This document shows, one piece after another, positions 21,959 through 30,843 of a DNA stretch of 64,000 nucleotides. The stretch is from Zobellella taiwanensis. Lineage in GTDB: Bacteria > Pseudomonadota > Gammaproteobacteria > Enterobacterales > Aeromonadaceae. The position numbers and the translations under genes are program-made. Every line of letters begins with the position of its first letter. Position 1 is the stretch's first letter. The notes beneath the pieces were generated by a model. The model saw only the letters and a program-made list of their open reading frames with translations, ran no database searches and was not told the DNA's origin. The stretch is from the NCBI RefSeq assembly GCF_003012795.1, contig NZ_PXYH01000023.1, positions 1 through 64,000 on the forward strand, given 5' to 3'.

Positions 21959-22118
21959 GGAGCGCAGGCGGCCCGCCTGCATTTGCGCGCAGCGCGAACC
22001 CTCGGATCAACCTGCCACCGCAGGTTTAAAAAGGCTCCAGGTAGAACAGGCATAGCGGGTTGGGCTGAACCTTCGCCTGCCTCGGTGCCCCTCATGCGGG
22101 CGAGCCGCCCGCGCCCCA
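21959..22118. repeat. REP/MITE-like intergenic element, copy 1
   Basis: The 160-base element starts with GGAGCGCAGGCGGCCCGC and ends with GCGGGCGAGCCGCCCGCG plus CCCCA. Each end is a hairpin, and the two ends are imperfect inverted copies of each other (18 of 22 bases). Copy 2 is at 44854-44961 and a single end at 40811-40858. It lies between thiC and menA, outside genes. Confidence 0.7.
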
Positions 22119-22189
22119 CGGGGCGTACAACACCCAAGCCAGCATTCACATCAAAACAAGGATTGGGACTCCTTGCCCTGCCCCCGGTT

Positions 22190-23071
22190 TTACCCCCAGG
22201 CCAACCCCAGGGCCAGCAGGCCGGTAAAAATCAGGGTGCCGCGCGCGGTCATCCCCAGGGCCCGGTTCAGCGCCGGCCCCTGCTCGGTCAGCACCAGCCG
22301 GGCGGCACCGGCCAGGGGCCAGAGCCCGAGCAGGGCCAGAAAACCCCAGCCCGCCATCAGCTGCGTTGCCGCCACCAGGGCCGTGGCCAGCACCAGCAGC
22401 TGATAAACCCGGGCGCGGGCCAGCCCCAGGCGCAGGGCCAGGGTGTGCTTGCCCGCCCGGCGATCCGATTCCAGGTCGCGGATATTGTTGATATTGAGCA
22501 CCGCCACCGACAGCAGGCCCGCCACCAGGGCGGCCCGGCCGGCGCCGGCTCCCAATTGTTGCTGCATCAGCCAGTTGGTGCCCAGCACCGCCACCGGGCC
22601 AAAAAAAACGAACACCGCCAAATCCCCCAGCCCCCGGTAGCTGTAGGGCCGCCGGCCCAGGGTGTAACCCAGGGCCGCCAGCAGGGCCAGGGCGCCCAGC
22701 AGCAGAAAACCCAGCCAGGCGCCCCAGTCGGCGCCCAGGGCCAGGCCCAGCAGCAACAGGCCGGACAACGCCGTCAGCGCCGCCACCCGCCGGATGGCGG
22801 ACCCTAACTGCGCCGGCGTGACCTGGCCCGAGGCCAGCACCCGGACAGGGCCGGTGCGGCCGGTCGAGTCGGTGCCGCGCACCCCGTCGCCGTAGTCATT
22901 GGCCAGATTGGAGAGGATCTGCAGCAGCAGGGCGGTGAGCAGGGCCAGCAGCAGCACGCCGCCGTTGAAGGCGCCCTCCCCGGCCGCTACCCCGGCACCG
23001 AGCAGGATGGACGCCAGCGCCAGGGGCAGGGTCTTGGGTCGGATGGCGTGCAGCCAGGTGCTCAGGGGCAT
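22190..23071 (-). CDS. menA: 1,4-dihydroxy-2-naphthoate polyprenyltransferase
   Basis: Membrane prenyltransferase that attaches the isoprenoid tail to DHNA to form demethylmenaquinone. The 293 residues have about eight to nine membrane helices and the substrate motif NDYGDGVRGTD near 68-78, with a second acidic motif NIRDLESDRRAGKHT. The start at 23071 has AAGAGAG upstream, and the extension to 23155 is dropped. It is divergent from the menC-like gene. Presence of MenA implies menaquinone and anaerobic respiration. Confidence 0.93.
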   Translation of the reverse strand: MPLSTWLHAIRPKTLPLALASILLGAGVAAGEGAFNGGVLLLALLTALLLQILSNLANDYGDGVRGTDSTGRTGPVRVLASGQVTPAQLGSAIRRVAALTALSGLLLLGLALGADWGAWLGFLLLGALALLAALGYTLGRRPYSYRGLGDLAVFVFFGPVAVLGTNWLMQQQLGAGAGRAALVAGLLSVAVLNINNIRDLESDRRAGKHTLALRLGLARARVYQLLVLATALVAATQLMAGWGFLALLGLWPLAGAARLVLTEQGPALNRALGMTARGTLIFTGLLALGLAWG

Positions 23072-23205
23072 AAATACTCTCTTGGTCTCAAGGAAAGCCC
23101 CTATCATACCCAAGCCCCGGGCGATAAAAACAGCACTACCCTCCCCCGCCCTCAAATGTTACTTTCAGGTAAAAATATCTGAAGACGATGAACGGGATCA
23201 TGACA

Positions 23206-24120
23206 ATGCGGATTGCGGTTTACGGCTATGAACTTCCCCTGACCATGGCGCTCACCATCAGGGGTACCCCCCTCGGTCGCCGCCGGGGCTTTTACGTGTG
23301 CATCGACGACCGCTGGGGCGAGGTCGCCCCCCTGCCCGGCGAGTCCCGCGAAAGCGTCGAAGAGGCCCGGGACGAGCTGCTGGCCGCCTGCGCGCGGCTG
23401 GCCCAGGGCCAGCCCCACGGTGCCCGCCTGCCCTCGGTACAATTCGGGCTGGACTGCGCCCTCACCGCCATCGACGGCGAACCGGCCTCCTCGCTGCCGC
23501 TGCTGGAAGGCGAGCGAGAACCCATTATCCGCGCCTGGCGCTGCCGCCGGGTTCACCCGCGGCGGGCCTGGCTGACCCTCACCGGCGAGGTGCAGCACGA
23601 CGCCGGCCTGGTGCGCGAGCTGACCCTGCTGGTGCCCGGCCTGCAGCTGGTGCTGGACGCGGGCGGCCGGCTGGGCGAGGAGCAGCTGGAAGGGCTGTGG
23701 CGTCGCATCGACCCCGGCCGCATCGACTGGCTGCTGGAGCCCGCCGCCGACCTGGCCGCCAGCCAACGGCTGGCGGAGCGCCACGGCTGGCCGGTGGCCT
23801 TCGATCTCGGCCGCCATGCCACCCCCGAGTATCCGCTGTTCGACCAGCTCAGGGCCCTGGTGCTCAGGCCCAGCCAGTTGGGCAGCCTGGCTCTGTGCCG
23901 GGAACTGGCCGAGGCAGCCCGGGCCCGGGGGCTGGAAGTGGTGGTGGCCGACAGCCTGGAAAGCGGCCTGGGCAACGCCCAGCTGGCGCGCCTGAGCGCC
24001 CAATGGATGCCGGGACAGGCGGCCATGCTGGACCGATTGCGCTACCTGCTGGACAGGGGCGCGGACGGCAACGGCCGGCCCGATATCGACAGACTCACCC
24101 TGCTCCGGGAATACGGCTGA
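23206..24120 (+). CDS. menC: o-succinylbenzoate synthase-like protein lacking catalytic lysines
   Basis: Enolase-superfamily protein of the gammaproteobacterial MenC type, 304 residues from the ATG at 23206 (ATGs at 23188 and 23200 are also in frame). WGEVAPLPGESRES, PSVQFGLDCAL and the C-terminal ADSLESGLG match MenC. The acidic metal ligands are in place: D151 in VLDAG, E178 in LLEP, D200 in AFDLG. The lysines that do the chemistry are not: the KxK pair is replaced (AWLTLTG, 121-127) and the late IKP lysine is R221 in LRP. The whole protein contains no lysine. It may be an inactive or altered homologue. Context (divergent menA) supports a menaquinone origin. Confidence 0.8.
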   Translation: MRIAVYGYELPLTMALTIRGTPLGRRRGFYVCIDDRWGEVAPLPGESRESVEEARDELLAACARLAQGQPHGARLPSVQFGLDCALTAIDGEPASSLPLLEGEREPIIRAWRCRRVHPRRAWLTLTGEVQHDAGLVRELTLLVPGLQLVLDAGGRLGEEQLEGLWRRIDPGRIDWLLEPAADLAASQRLAERHGWPVAFDLGRHATPEYPLFDQLRALVLRPSQLGSLALCRELAEAARARGLEVVVADSLESGLGNAQLARLSAQWMPGQAAMLDRLRYLLDRGADGNGRPDIDRLTLLREYG

Positions 24121-24225
24121 CCGGCTCCGGCTGGGCACCGAAACCCGGCGCCGGGCCAAGGTTTCCTTGGCAGACGGGGGGTAAATCCGTATAGTCAGGC
24201 CGATATTTCGACAGGTTCCCTATCT

Positions 24226-26211
24226 ATGCTTCAAGACAACCCCCTGCTGGCCCAGCTCAAGCAACAGCTGCGCGAATCCATGCCGACCAAGGAAGGCACC
24301 GTCAAGGCCACCGCCAAAGGTTTCGGCTTCCTCGAGGTGAGCGAGAAGGAAAGCATTTTCATCCCGCCGCCCTACATGAAGAAGGTGCTGCACGGCGACC
24401 GCGTCACCGCCCTGGTGCGCACCGAAAACGAGAAGGAAGTGGCCGAGCCGGAAACCCTGGTCGAGCAGGGGCTGACCCGCTTCGTGGCCCGGGTGAAGTG
24501 GTTCCGCGACCGGCTCAACATAGTGCCCGATCACCCGCTGATCAAGGACGCCATCAAGGCCCGCACCATCAAGGGGTTGGATGAAAAGGGCCTGAAGGAA
24601 GGCGACTGGGTGCTGGGCGAGCTCAAGCGCCACGCCCTCAAGGACAACGGCTTTTTCGCCGAGGTGGTGGAGCTGATCGCCGGGGTCGACGACCCCATCG
24701 CCCCCTGGTGGGTGGTGCTGGCCCGCAACAAGCTGGCCAACCAGGCGCCCCGGGGCCAGGACGAGTGGCAGACCCTGGAAGAATCCCTGCCGCGCCGGGA
24801 TCTCACCGAGGTGCCCTTCTTCACCATCGACAGCGAGTCCACCCAGGATATGGACGACGCCCTCAGCGTGAAGAAGCTGGACAACGGCTGGGAACTGACC
24901 GTGGCCATCGCCGATCCCACCGCCTATGTGCCCCACGACAGCGATCTGGACAAGGTCGCCGCCGAACGCGCCTTTACCGTCTACCTGCCCGGCCGCAACA
25001 TTCCCATGCTGCCGCGCACCCTGGCCGACGAACTGTGCTCGCTCAAAGCCGGCGAAGAGCGCCCCGCCCTGTGCGCCCGACTGCTGATCGACTTTGACGG
25101 CAAGGTCACCGGCCAGGCGGAATTCTTCGCCGCCCGTATTCGCTCCCAGGCCAAGCTGGCCTACGACAAGGTTTCCGACTGGGTCGAGCAGAAAGGCGAC
25201 TGGCAGCCCGAGAGCGAGGTGATCGCCGAGCAGCTGCGCGAGCTGACCGAACTCACCCGCGCCCGCAGCGCCTGGCGCAGCGAGCACGCCATCGTGTTCA
25301 AGGACAGGCCCGACTACCGCTTCGAGCTGGACGACGCCAGCAACGTGGTGGCCATTCACGTGGATCACCGCCGCATCGCCAACCAGATGGTGGAAGAGGC
25401 GATGATCGCCGCCAACCTGGCCTGCGGCAACTGGCTGGCCGAACACGCCGGCACCGGGGTGTTCAACGTGCACGCCGGCTTCGATCCCGAGAAACTGGCC
25501 CAGGTAGCCGAACTGCTGCAGGCCCACGAAGCCCCCTTCGAGCCGGAAAGCCTGGCCAGCCTGGAGGGCTTCTGCGCCCTGCGCCGCTGGCTGGACTCTC
25601 GCGACACCAGCTACCTGGACAACCGGGTGCGCCGCTACCAGTCTTTCGCCGCCATGAGCGTGACCCCGGCCGAGCACTATGGCCTGGGCCTGGCCGCCTA
25701 CGCCACCTGGACCTCGCCCATCCGTAAATACGGCGACATCATCAACCACCGGCTGATTAAGGCGATACTGGCCGAGCAGGAGCACGAGGCCCACGTGCCC
25801 AGCGCCGAGCTGGCCCAGCACCTGTCCGAGCAGCGCCGCATGCACCGCCGCGCCGAGCGCGACATCGCCGACTGGCTCTATGTGCGCTACCTGCAGCCGG
25901 CCGTGGCCGAGGGCAAGGTATTCGACGCCGAAATCATCGACATCGGCCGGGGCGGCGTAAAGCTGCGCCTGCAGGAAAACGGCGCCGTAGTATTCATGCC
26001 CTCCTCCCTGATCCTGGCCAACCGGGACCGGCTGGAATGCAGCTGGGACGACGGCCGCGTCTACCTGGACAAGGAAGCCGTCTACGAGCTGGGCCAGCAT
26101 ATCCAGGTGATCCTCACCGAGGCCGTTGAAGACACCCGGTCGCTGATCGCCAAGCCGGCCATTCCGCTGGTACCGGAGAAGCAGGAAAAACCGGAACAAC
26201 CCGCCTCCTGA
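24226..26211 (+). CDS. rnb: exoribonuclease II
   Basis: Processive 3'-5' exoribonuclease that degrades single-stranded RNA in the cytoplasm, 661 residues. Two N-terminal OB/cold-shock domains (GFGFLEVSEKESIFIPP begins the first), a catalytic RNB domain with the magnesium ligands D202, D208, D210 and D211 in DSESTQDMDDA, and a C-terminal S1 domain (IDIGRGGVKLRL). The length fits RNase II rather than the longer RNase R. It stands alone and is followed by two terminators. Confidence 0.95.
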   Translation: MLQDNPLLAQLKQQLRESMPTKEGTVKATAKGFGFLEVSEKESIFIPPPYMKKVLHGDRVTALVRTENEKEVAEPETLVEQGLTRFVARVKWFRDRLNIVPDHPLIKDAIKARTIKGLDEKGLKEGDWVLGELKRHALKDNGFFAEVVELIAGVDDPIAPWWVVLARNKLANQAPRGQDEWQTLEESLPRRDLTEVPFFTIDSESTQDMDDALSVKKLDNGWELTVAIADPTAYVPHDSDLDKVAAERAFTVYLPGRNIPMLPRTLADELCSLKAGEERPALCARLLIDFDGKVTGQAEFFAARIRSQAKLAYDKVSDWVEQKGDWQPESEVIAEQLRELTELTRARSAWRSEHAIVFKDRPDYRFELDDASNVVAIHVDHRRIANQMVEEAMIAANLACGNWLAEHAGTGVFNVHAGFDPEKLAQVAELLQAHEAPFEPESLASLEGFCALRRWLDSRDTSYLDNRVRRYQSFAAMSVTPAEHYGLGLAAYATWTSPIRKYGDIINHRLIKAILAEQEHEAHVPSAELAQHLSEQRRMHRRAERDIADWLYVRYLQPAVAEGKVFDAEIIDIGRGGVKLRLQENGAVVFMPSSLILANRDRLECSWDDGRVYLDKEAVYELGQHIQVILTEAVEDTRSLIAKPAIPLVPEKQEKPEQPAS

Positions 26212-26216
26212 TACCC

Positions 26217-26247
26217 AAAGGGCCTGCGATTGCAGGCCCTTTTCAGA
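26217..26247 (+). terminator. rnb terminator
   Basis: AAAGGGCCTGC-GATT-GCAGGCCCTTTT, an 11-bp hairpin with a T-run, six bases after rnb. It is nearly identical to the hairpin at 37693-37724 on the far side of the AT-rich island. Confidence 0.85.
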
Positions 26248-26253
26248 CTCCTG

Positions 26254-26282
26254 ACAAACCCCCTGATTTGCAGGGGGTTTTG
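26254..26282. terminator. second, bidirectional terminator
   Basis: ACAAACCCCCTG-ATTTG-CAGGGGGTTTTGT is symmetrical, with A-rich and T-rich flanks, so it could stop transcription from either side. It follows the rnb terminator directly and is the left edge of the AT-richer island. Confidence 0.8.
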
Positions 26283-26922
26283 TTTATATACCTTTCGAGA
26301 GAATTAAGCCACCAGCGAGTGTAGTGGCAAGCTAACGCACAAAATTCTGCGAGGAGCGGATAGTCGATTTTCTCAATACAGGCGCGGCTCACACTTGCAG
26401 CCATTGTTGGGGACATCGACACAATCGCTTGACGGTTTCTACCAGAGATAGCATTCGCTGGTAGAACACTTAGCCCCAGTGTATCCCCATTAGCTGCCCT
26501 TATGCCACAAAGCATAACCGCTCAGCTTCGTTGTTGATCAAGGGCCAGTCAGTCATCCACCAAGAACTTCACACAGCATATCGTTGCCCTGCTGGACAGC
26601 CGGCATCCCTCGGGAGCACCGGGATGCACAGCACCACAATAAGCCCCATACGGAACCCATCAAATTTGGCGACACTGCCTGAGCCGTCGAAGATATTATG
26701 CATACTCCAGCCACCCGCTTTACCAGCTGTGCCGGGCTCGAAACCCTTGCAGGGTCTCACCAATAAATAGGGTTCACATGTGCATTCTCACAACACAATT
26801 GAAAAAAAACAGAAACATCTGTGTGAGCTCTCACGCAGATATAAATCACAAACCGGCTAATATTTCATCTAGTTAAGAATTATGACGGTCATTCATATCA
26901 TGGCCAGCAAGAGGTAAAGTCG
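26283..26922. other. gene-poor junction, possible decayed genes
   Basis: About 640 bases with no convincing gene. A 90-codon minus-strand frame (26243-26515) holds IDYPLLAEFCALACHYTRWW, which looks protein-like but matches nothing I can name, and its 3' end runs through the bidirectional terminator. Frames of 79 codons (+, 26531-26770) and 64 codons (-, 26569-26763) are low-complexity. This looks like remnant sequence at the island boundary. The last 160 bases are AT-rich and should hold the promoter of the acyl-CoA ligase operon. Confidence 0.35.
26820..26837. promoter_or_regulatory. candidate operator, 18-base near-palindrome
   Basis: TGTGTGAG-CT-CTCACGCA is symmetrical at seven of eight positions per arm. 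It lies about 85 bases before the first gene of the island, a good place for an operator. The spacing does not fit a CRP site. The CdaR-type regulator encoded in the island is a possible binder. Confidence 0.35.
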
Positions 26923-28449
26923 ATGTCACATGAACTTCAATGCAACAGCTTATATCAGAGCTTGGAGCTGAGCGCTCAAAGATGGCCAGATAAAGTAGCC
27001 TTTGTGATTGATGCTCAGGAAATAACCTATCGGTCCTTTCTTCAACGAGTGAAAACCGTAGCCAGCCAACTACATCATAAATATGGATTACGAAGAAATG
27101 AAAAAATCATTCTGGCCGTTGGTAATGAGATACTCTTCTGTGAAGTATTTTATGCTGCAATGAGCTTAGGCATCATCGTCATCCCTATCAGTACAAAATT
27201 GACATCCGATGAGGTATCTCCGTTAGTAAAACAAATAATACCTTCATTGGTTTTGTGTCATGATGACCACATTGATAAATATAAGGACTCATTACCTCCT
27301 AAATCACAACTCACAGTATTGAGCAAATGGGAAGAGACACCAAACATGTCTCTTACTCCCGTTACCGCCTCTGATATAAGCTCTGATGACACTGCAGTAA
27401 TTATGTTCACCTCAGGAACGACAGGAAAGCCTAAAGGGGCAATGATCAGCCACAGCAACCTGCTTCATAGCATAGTATCATATCAACAAGCATTTTCATT
27501 AACCGAAAAGGATACAACCATACTGGCGGTGCCAATCTGTCACATCACTGGCTTGGTCGCCATACTTGGGCTGTTTGTTCATATTGGTGGGACCATTCAT
27601 TTACAAAAAAAATTCAATGCCATCCAAATTCTGGAGTGCATAGAAAAAGAAAAAGTCACCTTCCTGCATGGCTCACCCACGGTATTTATCCTTCTTTGCA
27701 GTGAGGCACAGAGTAGTAAAGAAAAATTCGGTTTGGACTCTCTTGAAAAGATCGCTTGTGGTGGTGGCCATCTTAACAATGGCACCATAGAGTCAATTAA
27801 GGTCACATTCAAAAACTCTCATATTCACCCTGTTTATGGTTTGTCGGAGACCAGTTCTCCAGCCAGCATCTTTGTTGAAGATGTAAGAAACCATCATAAA
27901 CGTGGCAGCTCGGGGAAGGCTATTCCAGGTGTAGAGTTTCAGATAAAAGATGAAAGTGGGGAAATACTACCCAGGGGGCAGACGGGTTTACTCTGGGTTA
28001 GAGGCCCCGTTGTCATAAAGTCTTACTGGAATAACAGCCAGGCCGACAAAGAGTCCTTCGATAATGGCTGGTTTAACACTGGCGATTTGGCCTACATAGA
28101 TCCCGATGATTACATCTATATCCAGGGAAGGTTGAAGGACATGATCAACAGGGGGGGCGAAAAGATTTACTCATTGGAGGTTGAAAATATCCTGTCTACC
28201 TACCCGGGGATCAGTGAAGTAGCGATAGTCCCTTACCCCAGCGAAATTTATGGTGAGGAGCCCATGGCATTTATTGTTGCTGATCCAGAGTGTTCCATCA
28301 CAGCAAAAGAGATTATCTCTTGGGCTTGCAGCAAACTGGCAAAATACAAAGTCCCCAGAAAAATAATATTCATGGATAACTTACCAAGAACAAACAACGG
28401 GAAAATCAGTAAAAGAACACTTAAGGATAATATCTACAAGTATCTTTGA
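26923..28449 (+). CDS. AMP-forming acyl-CoA synthetase
   Basis: ANL-superfamily ligase of 508 residues that joins a carboxylic acid to CoA through an acyl-adenylate. The P-loop MFTSGTTGKPKGAMISH lies near 165-181, YGLSETSSP is the adenine motif, GWFNTGDLAYIDPDDYIYI and GRLKDMINRGGEKIY follow, and the catalytic lysine is in NNGKISKRTL at the end. The substrate cannot be read from sequence. It is the first gene of an AT-rich one-strand cluster and has AAGAGG as ribosome site. It may prime the cycle that the CoA-transferase next door sustains. Confidence 0.85.
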   Translation: MSHELQCNSLYQSLELSAQRWPDKVAFVIDAQEITYRSFLQRVKTVASQLHHKYGLRRNEKIILAVGNEILFCEVFYAAMSLGIIVIPISTKLTSDEVSPLVKQIIPSLVLCHDDHIDKYKDSLPPKSQLTVLSKWEETPNMSLTPVTASDISSDDTAVIMFTSGTTGKPKGAMISHSNLLHSIVSYQQAFSLTEKDTTILAVPICHITGLVAILGLFVHIGGTIHLQKKFNAIQILECIEKEKVTFLHGSPTVFILLCSEAQSSKEKFGLDSLEKIACGGGHLNNGTIESIKVTFKNSHIHPVYGLSETSSPASIFVEDVRNHHKRGSSGKAIPGVEFQIKDESGEILPRGQTGLLWVRGPVVIKSYWNNSQADKESFDNGWFNTGDLAYIDPDDYIYIQGRLKDMINRGGEKIYSLEVENILSTYPGISEVAIVPYPSEIYGEEPMAFIVADPECSITAKEIISWACSKLAKYKVPRKIIFMDNLPRTNNGKISKRTLKDNIYKYL

Positions 28450-28479
28450 CATGGTCGATCTCATATAAAAGGAGAGCGA

Positions 28480-30018
28480 ATGAATAACAAGGTTATTACC
28501 AAAGAAGCAGCAGCTGAGCTGATCCGGGATAACAGTACCATTTGTACTGTTGGCATGACATTGGTCAGCGCTTCCGAATCTATATTATCTTCAATAGAAA
28601 AGCGATTCCTCGATACGGATTCACCTAGAAATTTGACATTGGTCCATGCTGCCGGACAAAGTGACAGAAATAGAGGTATTCAGCATCTGGCTCATCCCGG
28701 GCTGGTAAAAAGAATTATCGGTTCGCACTGGGGTCTGGCTCCCAAATGGATGGAAATGATCTCGGGCAATCAGGTAGAGGCCTACTGCCTGCCCCAGGGG
28801 CAAATGGTGCATTTATACAGCGCAATGGCTGCTGGCCTGCCAGGCAGACTCTCGCCTGTTGGGTTGAACACCTTCATCGATCCCAGGATCGAAGGCGGCA
28901 AAATGAACAGCTGCACAAAAGAAAATATCGTAGAAGTGGTGAAATTCAAGGATAAAGAATATATTTTTTATCCTTCCATCCCCCTAGACACCTTGATCAT
29001 CCGTGGTACTTCCGCCGATCCCAAAGGTAACCTGACCACCGATGAAGAAGCCATGAAGCTGGAAGTACTACCTGCGGTACTGGCAGCAAAGCGTTTTGGA
29101 GCCAGGGTCATTGCGCAGGTGAAATATCTGGTGGAAGGCGGTAGCCTCGATCCTAAATCGGTTGTCGTGCCCGGTGACTTTATTGACAACATAGTGATAT
29201 GTGATAATCCGGAAAGGGATCACCGTCAAACCTCTTCCTGGTATTATGACCCGGCTTATTGTGGAAAAATCCGTGTATCACCTCAGCAGGAAACCTCAAA
29301 AGCACCGCTTGACATTAGAAAAATAATTGGCCGAAGAGCCGTCGATTTTATAAAGCCTGGTGCCATCATCAATTTAGGAACTGGCATCCCGAATGATGTA
29401 ATAGGACAGATAGTAAAAGAAAAAGAAATGGAAAGCGATGTCACTATTACGGTCGAATCCGGCATCTATGGTGGTCTTCAGTCGGGTGGCATTGACTTTG
29501 GTATTGGTAGAAACCTCTCGGCCATGATCAGCCATCAGGACCAGATGCTTTATTACAATGGCGCCGGTGTTGATATCACCTATATGGGTGCAGGAGAGTT
29601 AGACAGGAACGGGAACGTTAATGCCACCAGACTGGGCTCACAATGCACAGGTGCGGGTGGCTTTATCGATATTACCCAGAATGCAAGACATGTTGTATTT
29701 TGCTCCACATTTACCACCAAGGGGCTCGAAATAGAGTTAAATGATGGAAAGCTTAACATAGTAAAAGAAGGGCATATTAAAAAGCTGGTCAACACTGTTA
29801 ACCAAATATCTTATAGCGGAAAACTTGCTGTAGAGAAAAGTCAAAAAATGCATTTTGTTACCGAGCGGGCTGTATTCGAGATGACAGATAAAGGAATCAT
29901 GCTGATTGAAATAGCCCCCGGGATTGACCTTGAGAAAGATATACTTCAGCTTATGGAGTTCAAACCTCTAATTTCAGAAAAATTAAAAACAATGCCAATG
30001 AATATATTCACAGCCTAA
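28480..30018 (+). CDS. family I CoA-transferase, fused alpha-beta (YdiF/propionate type)
   Basis: Single-chain CoA-transferase of 512 residues with both SugarP-isomerase-like halves. The second half has the catalytic glutamate E326 in VESGIYGG, which forms a glutamyl-CoA thioester. NLGTGIPNDV and GAGELDRNGNVNATRLG are conserved in the YdiF/propionate CoA-transferase group. It moves CoA between short-chain acids. It starts 30 bases after the ligase with AAGGAGAG. In this cluster it could recycle CoA from a product thioester onto the incoming acid. Confidence 0.87.
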   Translation: MNNKVITKEAAAELIRDNSTICTVGMTLVSASESILSSIEKRFLDTDSPRNLTLVHAAGQSDRNRGIQHLAHPGLVKRIIGSHWGLAPKWMEMISGNQVEAYCLPQGQMVHLYSAMAAGLPGRLSPVGLNTFIDPRIEGGKMNSCTKENIVEVVKFKDKEYIFYPSIPLDTLIIRGTSADPKGNLTTDEEAMKLEVLPAVLAAKRFGARVIAQVKYLVEGGSLDPKSVVVPGDFIDNIVICDNPERDHRQTSSWYYDPAYCGKIRVSPQQETSKAPLDIRKIIGRRAVDFIKPGAIINLGTGIPNDVIGQIVKEKEMESDVTITVESGIYGGLQSGGIDFGIGRNLSAMISHQDQMLYYNGAGVDITYMGAGELDRNGNVNATRLGSQCTGAGGFIDITQNARHVVFCSTFTTKGLEIELNDGKLNIVKEGHIKKLVNTVNQISYSGKLAVEKSQKMHFVTERAVFEMTDKGIMLIEIAPGIDLEKDILQLMEFKPLISEKLKTMPMNIFTA

Positions 30019-30036
30019 TGTTGCACAGGAGGAAAT

Positions 30037-30774
30037 ATGAAACTTGAAGGAAAGGTCGCCATCGTCACTGGTGCAAATCAAGGTATTGGTTTTGGTATCG
30101 CCCGCGTACTGGGACGTGAGGGTGCAACCGTTGTAATTGCTGACTTGAATGAAGATGGCGGTATCACCGCTGTAAAAAGCTTGAAAGATGAGGGTATTAA
30201 CTCCTCTTTTTTCAGGTGTAATGTCGGAAACAAAAAGGACATTGATGATCTCTTCGAATCCGTTGTAAGCAGCCATGGAAAACTGGATATACTGGTGAAT
30301 AATGCGGGCATCAACCGTGATGCAATGCTGCATAATTTGACTGAAGACGACTGGGATAAAGTCATTGATGTGAACTTGAAAGGCACCTTCCGCTGCATGC
30401 AGAAAGCGGCCATCAGGATGCGCGAGCAAGGCTCGGGCAGAATCATCAATATTGCTTCCGCCAGTTGGCTAGGTAATGTGGGCCAGTCCAACTACGCGGC
30501 ATCAAAGGCAGGTGTTGTGGGGCTGACCAAAACAGCCTGCCGTGAACTTGCCAGGAAAGGGGTGACGGTAAATGCGATATGTCCGGGCTTTATCGATACG
30601 GCAATGACCCGAGGTATTCCGGAAAAGGTCTGGGATGTCATGATATCTAAAATTCCGGCAGGTTTTGCTGGCCAACCGGAAGATGTGGGTGAATGCGTCG
30701 CTTTCCTTGCCTCTGATGCCGCTCGTTATATCAACGGTGAGGTGATCAATGTCGGCGGCGGCATGGTGCTGTAA
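30037..30774 (+). CDS. short-chain dehydrogenase, FabG/PhaB-like
   Basis: Classical SDR of 245 residues. The dinucleotide loop is TGANQGIG (10-17), then NNAGINRD, the catalytic serine in IASASW, and YxxxK in YAASKAG, with a C-terminal GEVINVGGGMVL. It resembles 3-oxoacyl-ACP or acetoacetyl-CoA reductases. In a catabolic cluster with a thiolase it would work in the oxidative direction, turning a 3-hydroxyacyl-CoA into a 3-oxoacyl-CoA. It has a strong AGGAGG ribosome site, 18 bases after the CoA-transferase. Confidence 0.87.
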   Translation: MKLEGKVAIVTGANQGIGFGIARVLGREGATVVIADLNEDGGITAVKSLKDEGINSSFFRCNVGNKKDIDDLFESVVSSHGKLDILVNNAGINRDAMLHNLTEDDWDKVIDVNLKGTFRCMQKAAIRMREQGSGRIINIASASWLGNVGQSNYAASKAGVVGLTKTACRELARKGVTVNAICPGFIDTAMTRGIPEKVWDVMISKIPAGFAGQPEDVGECVAFLASDAARYINGEVINVGGGMVL

Positions 30775-30843
30775 CTGAGCCAAGGAGCCTTCTGCCCGTA
30801 TCAGCTGGCTCCTGCTGATTCATTATGGATGTTGAGGGTAAAG

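Noticed and set aside
24220-26199. 659-codon open frame opposite rnb
   Set aside because: Antisense shadow of a well-supported RNase II gene with abnormal composition.
26243-26515. 90-codon minus-strand frame after rnb as a real gene
   Set aside because: Its end runs through a bidirectional terminator, there is no ribosome site and no family match; kept only as possible remnant sequence.
26820-26837. CRP binding site before the acyl-CoA ligase gene
   Set aside because: The TGTGA and TCAC halves are separated by four bases, not six, so it does not fit CRP; kept as an unassigned palindrome.
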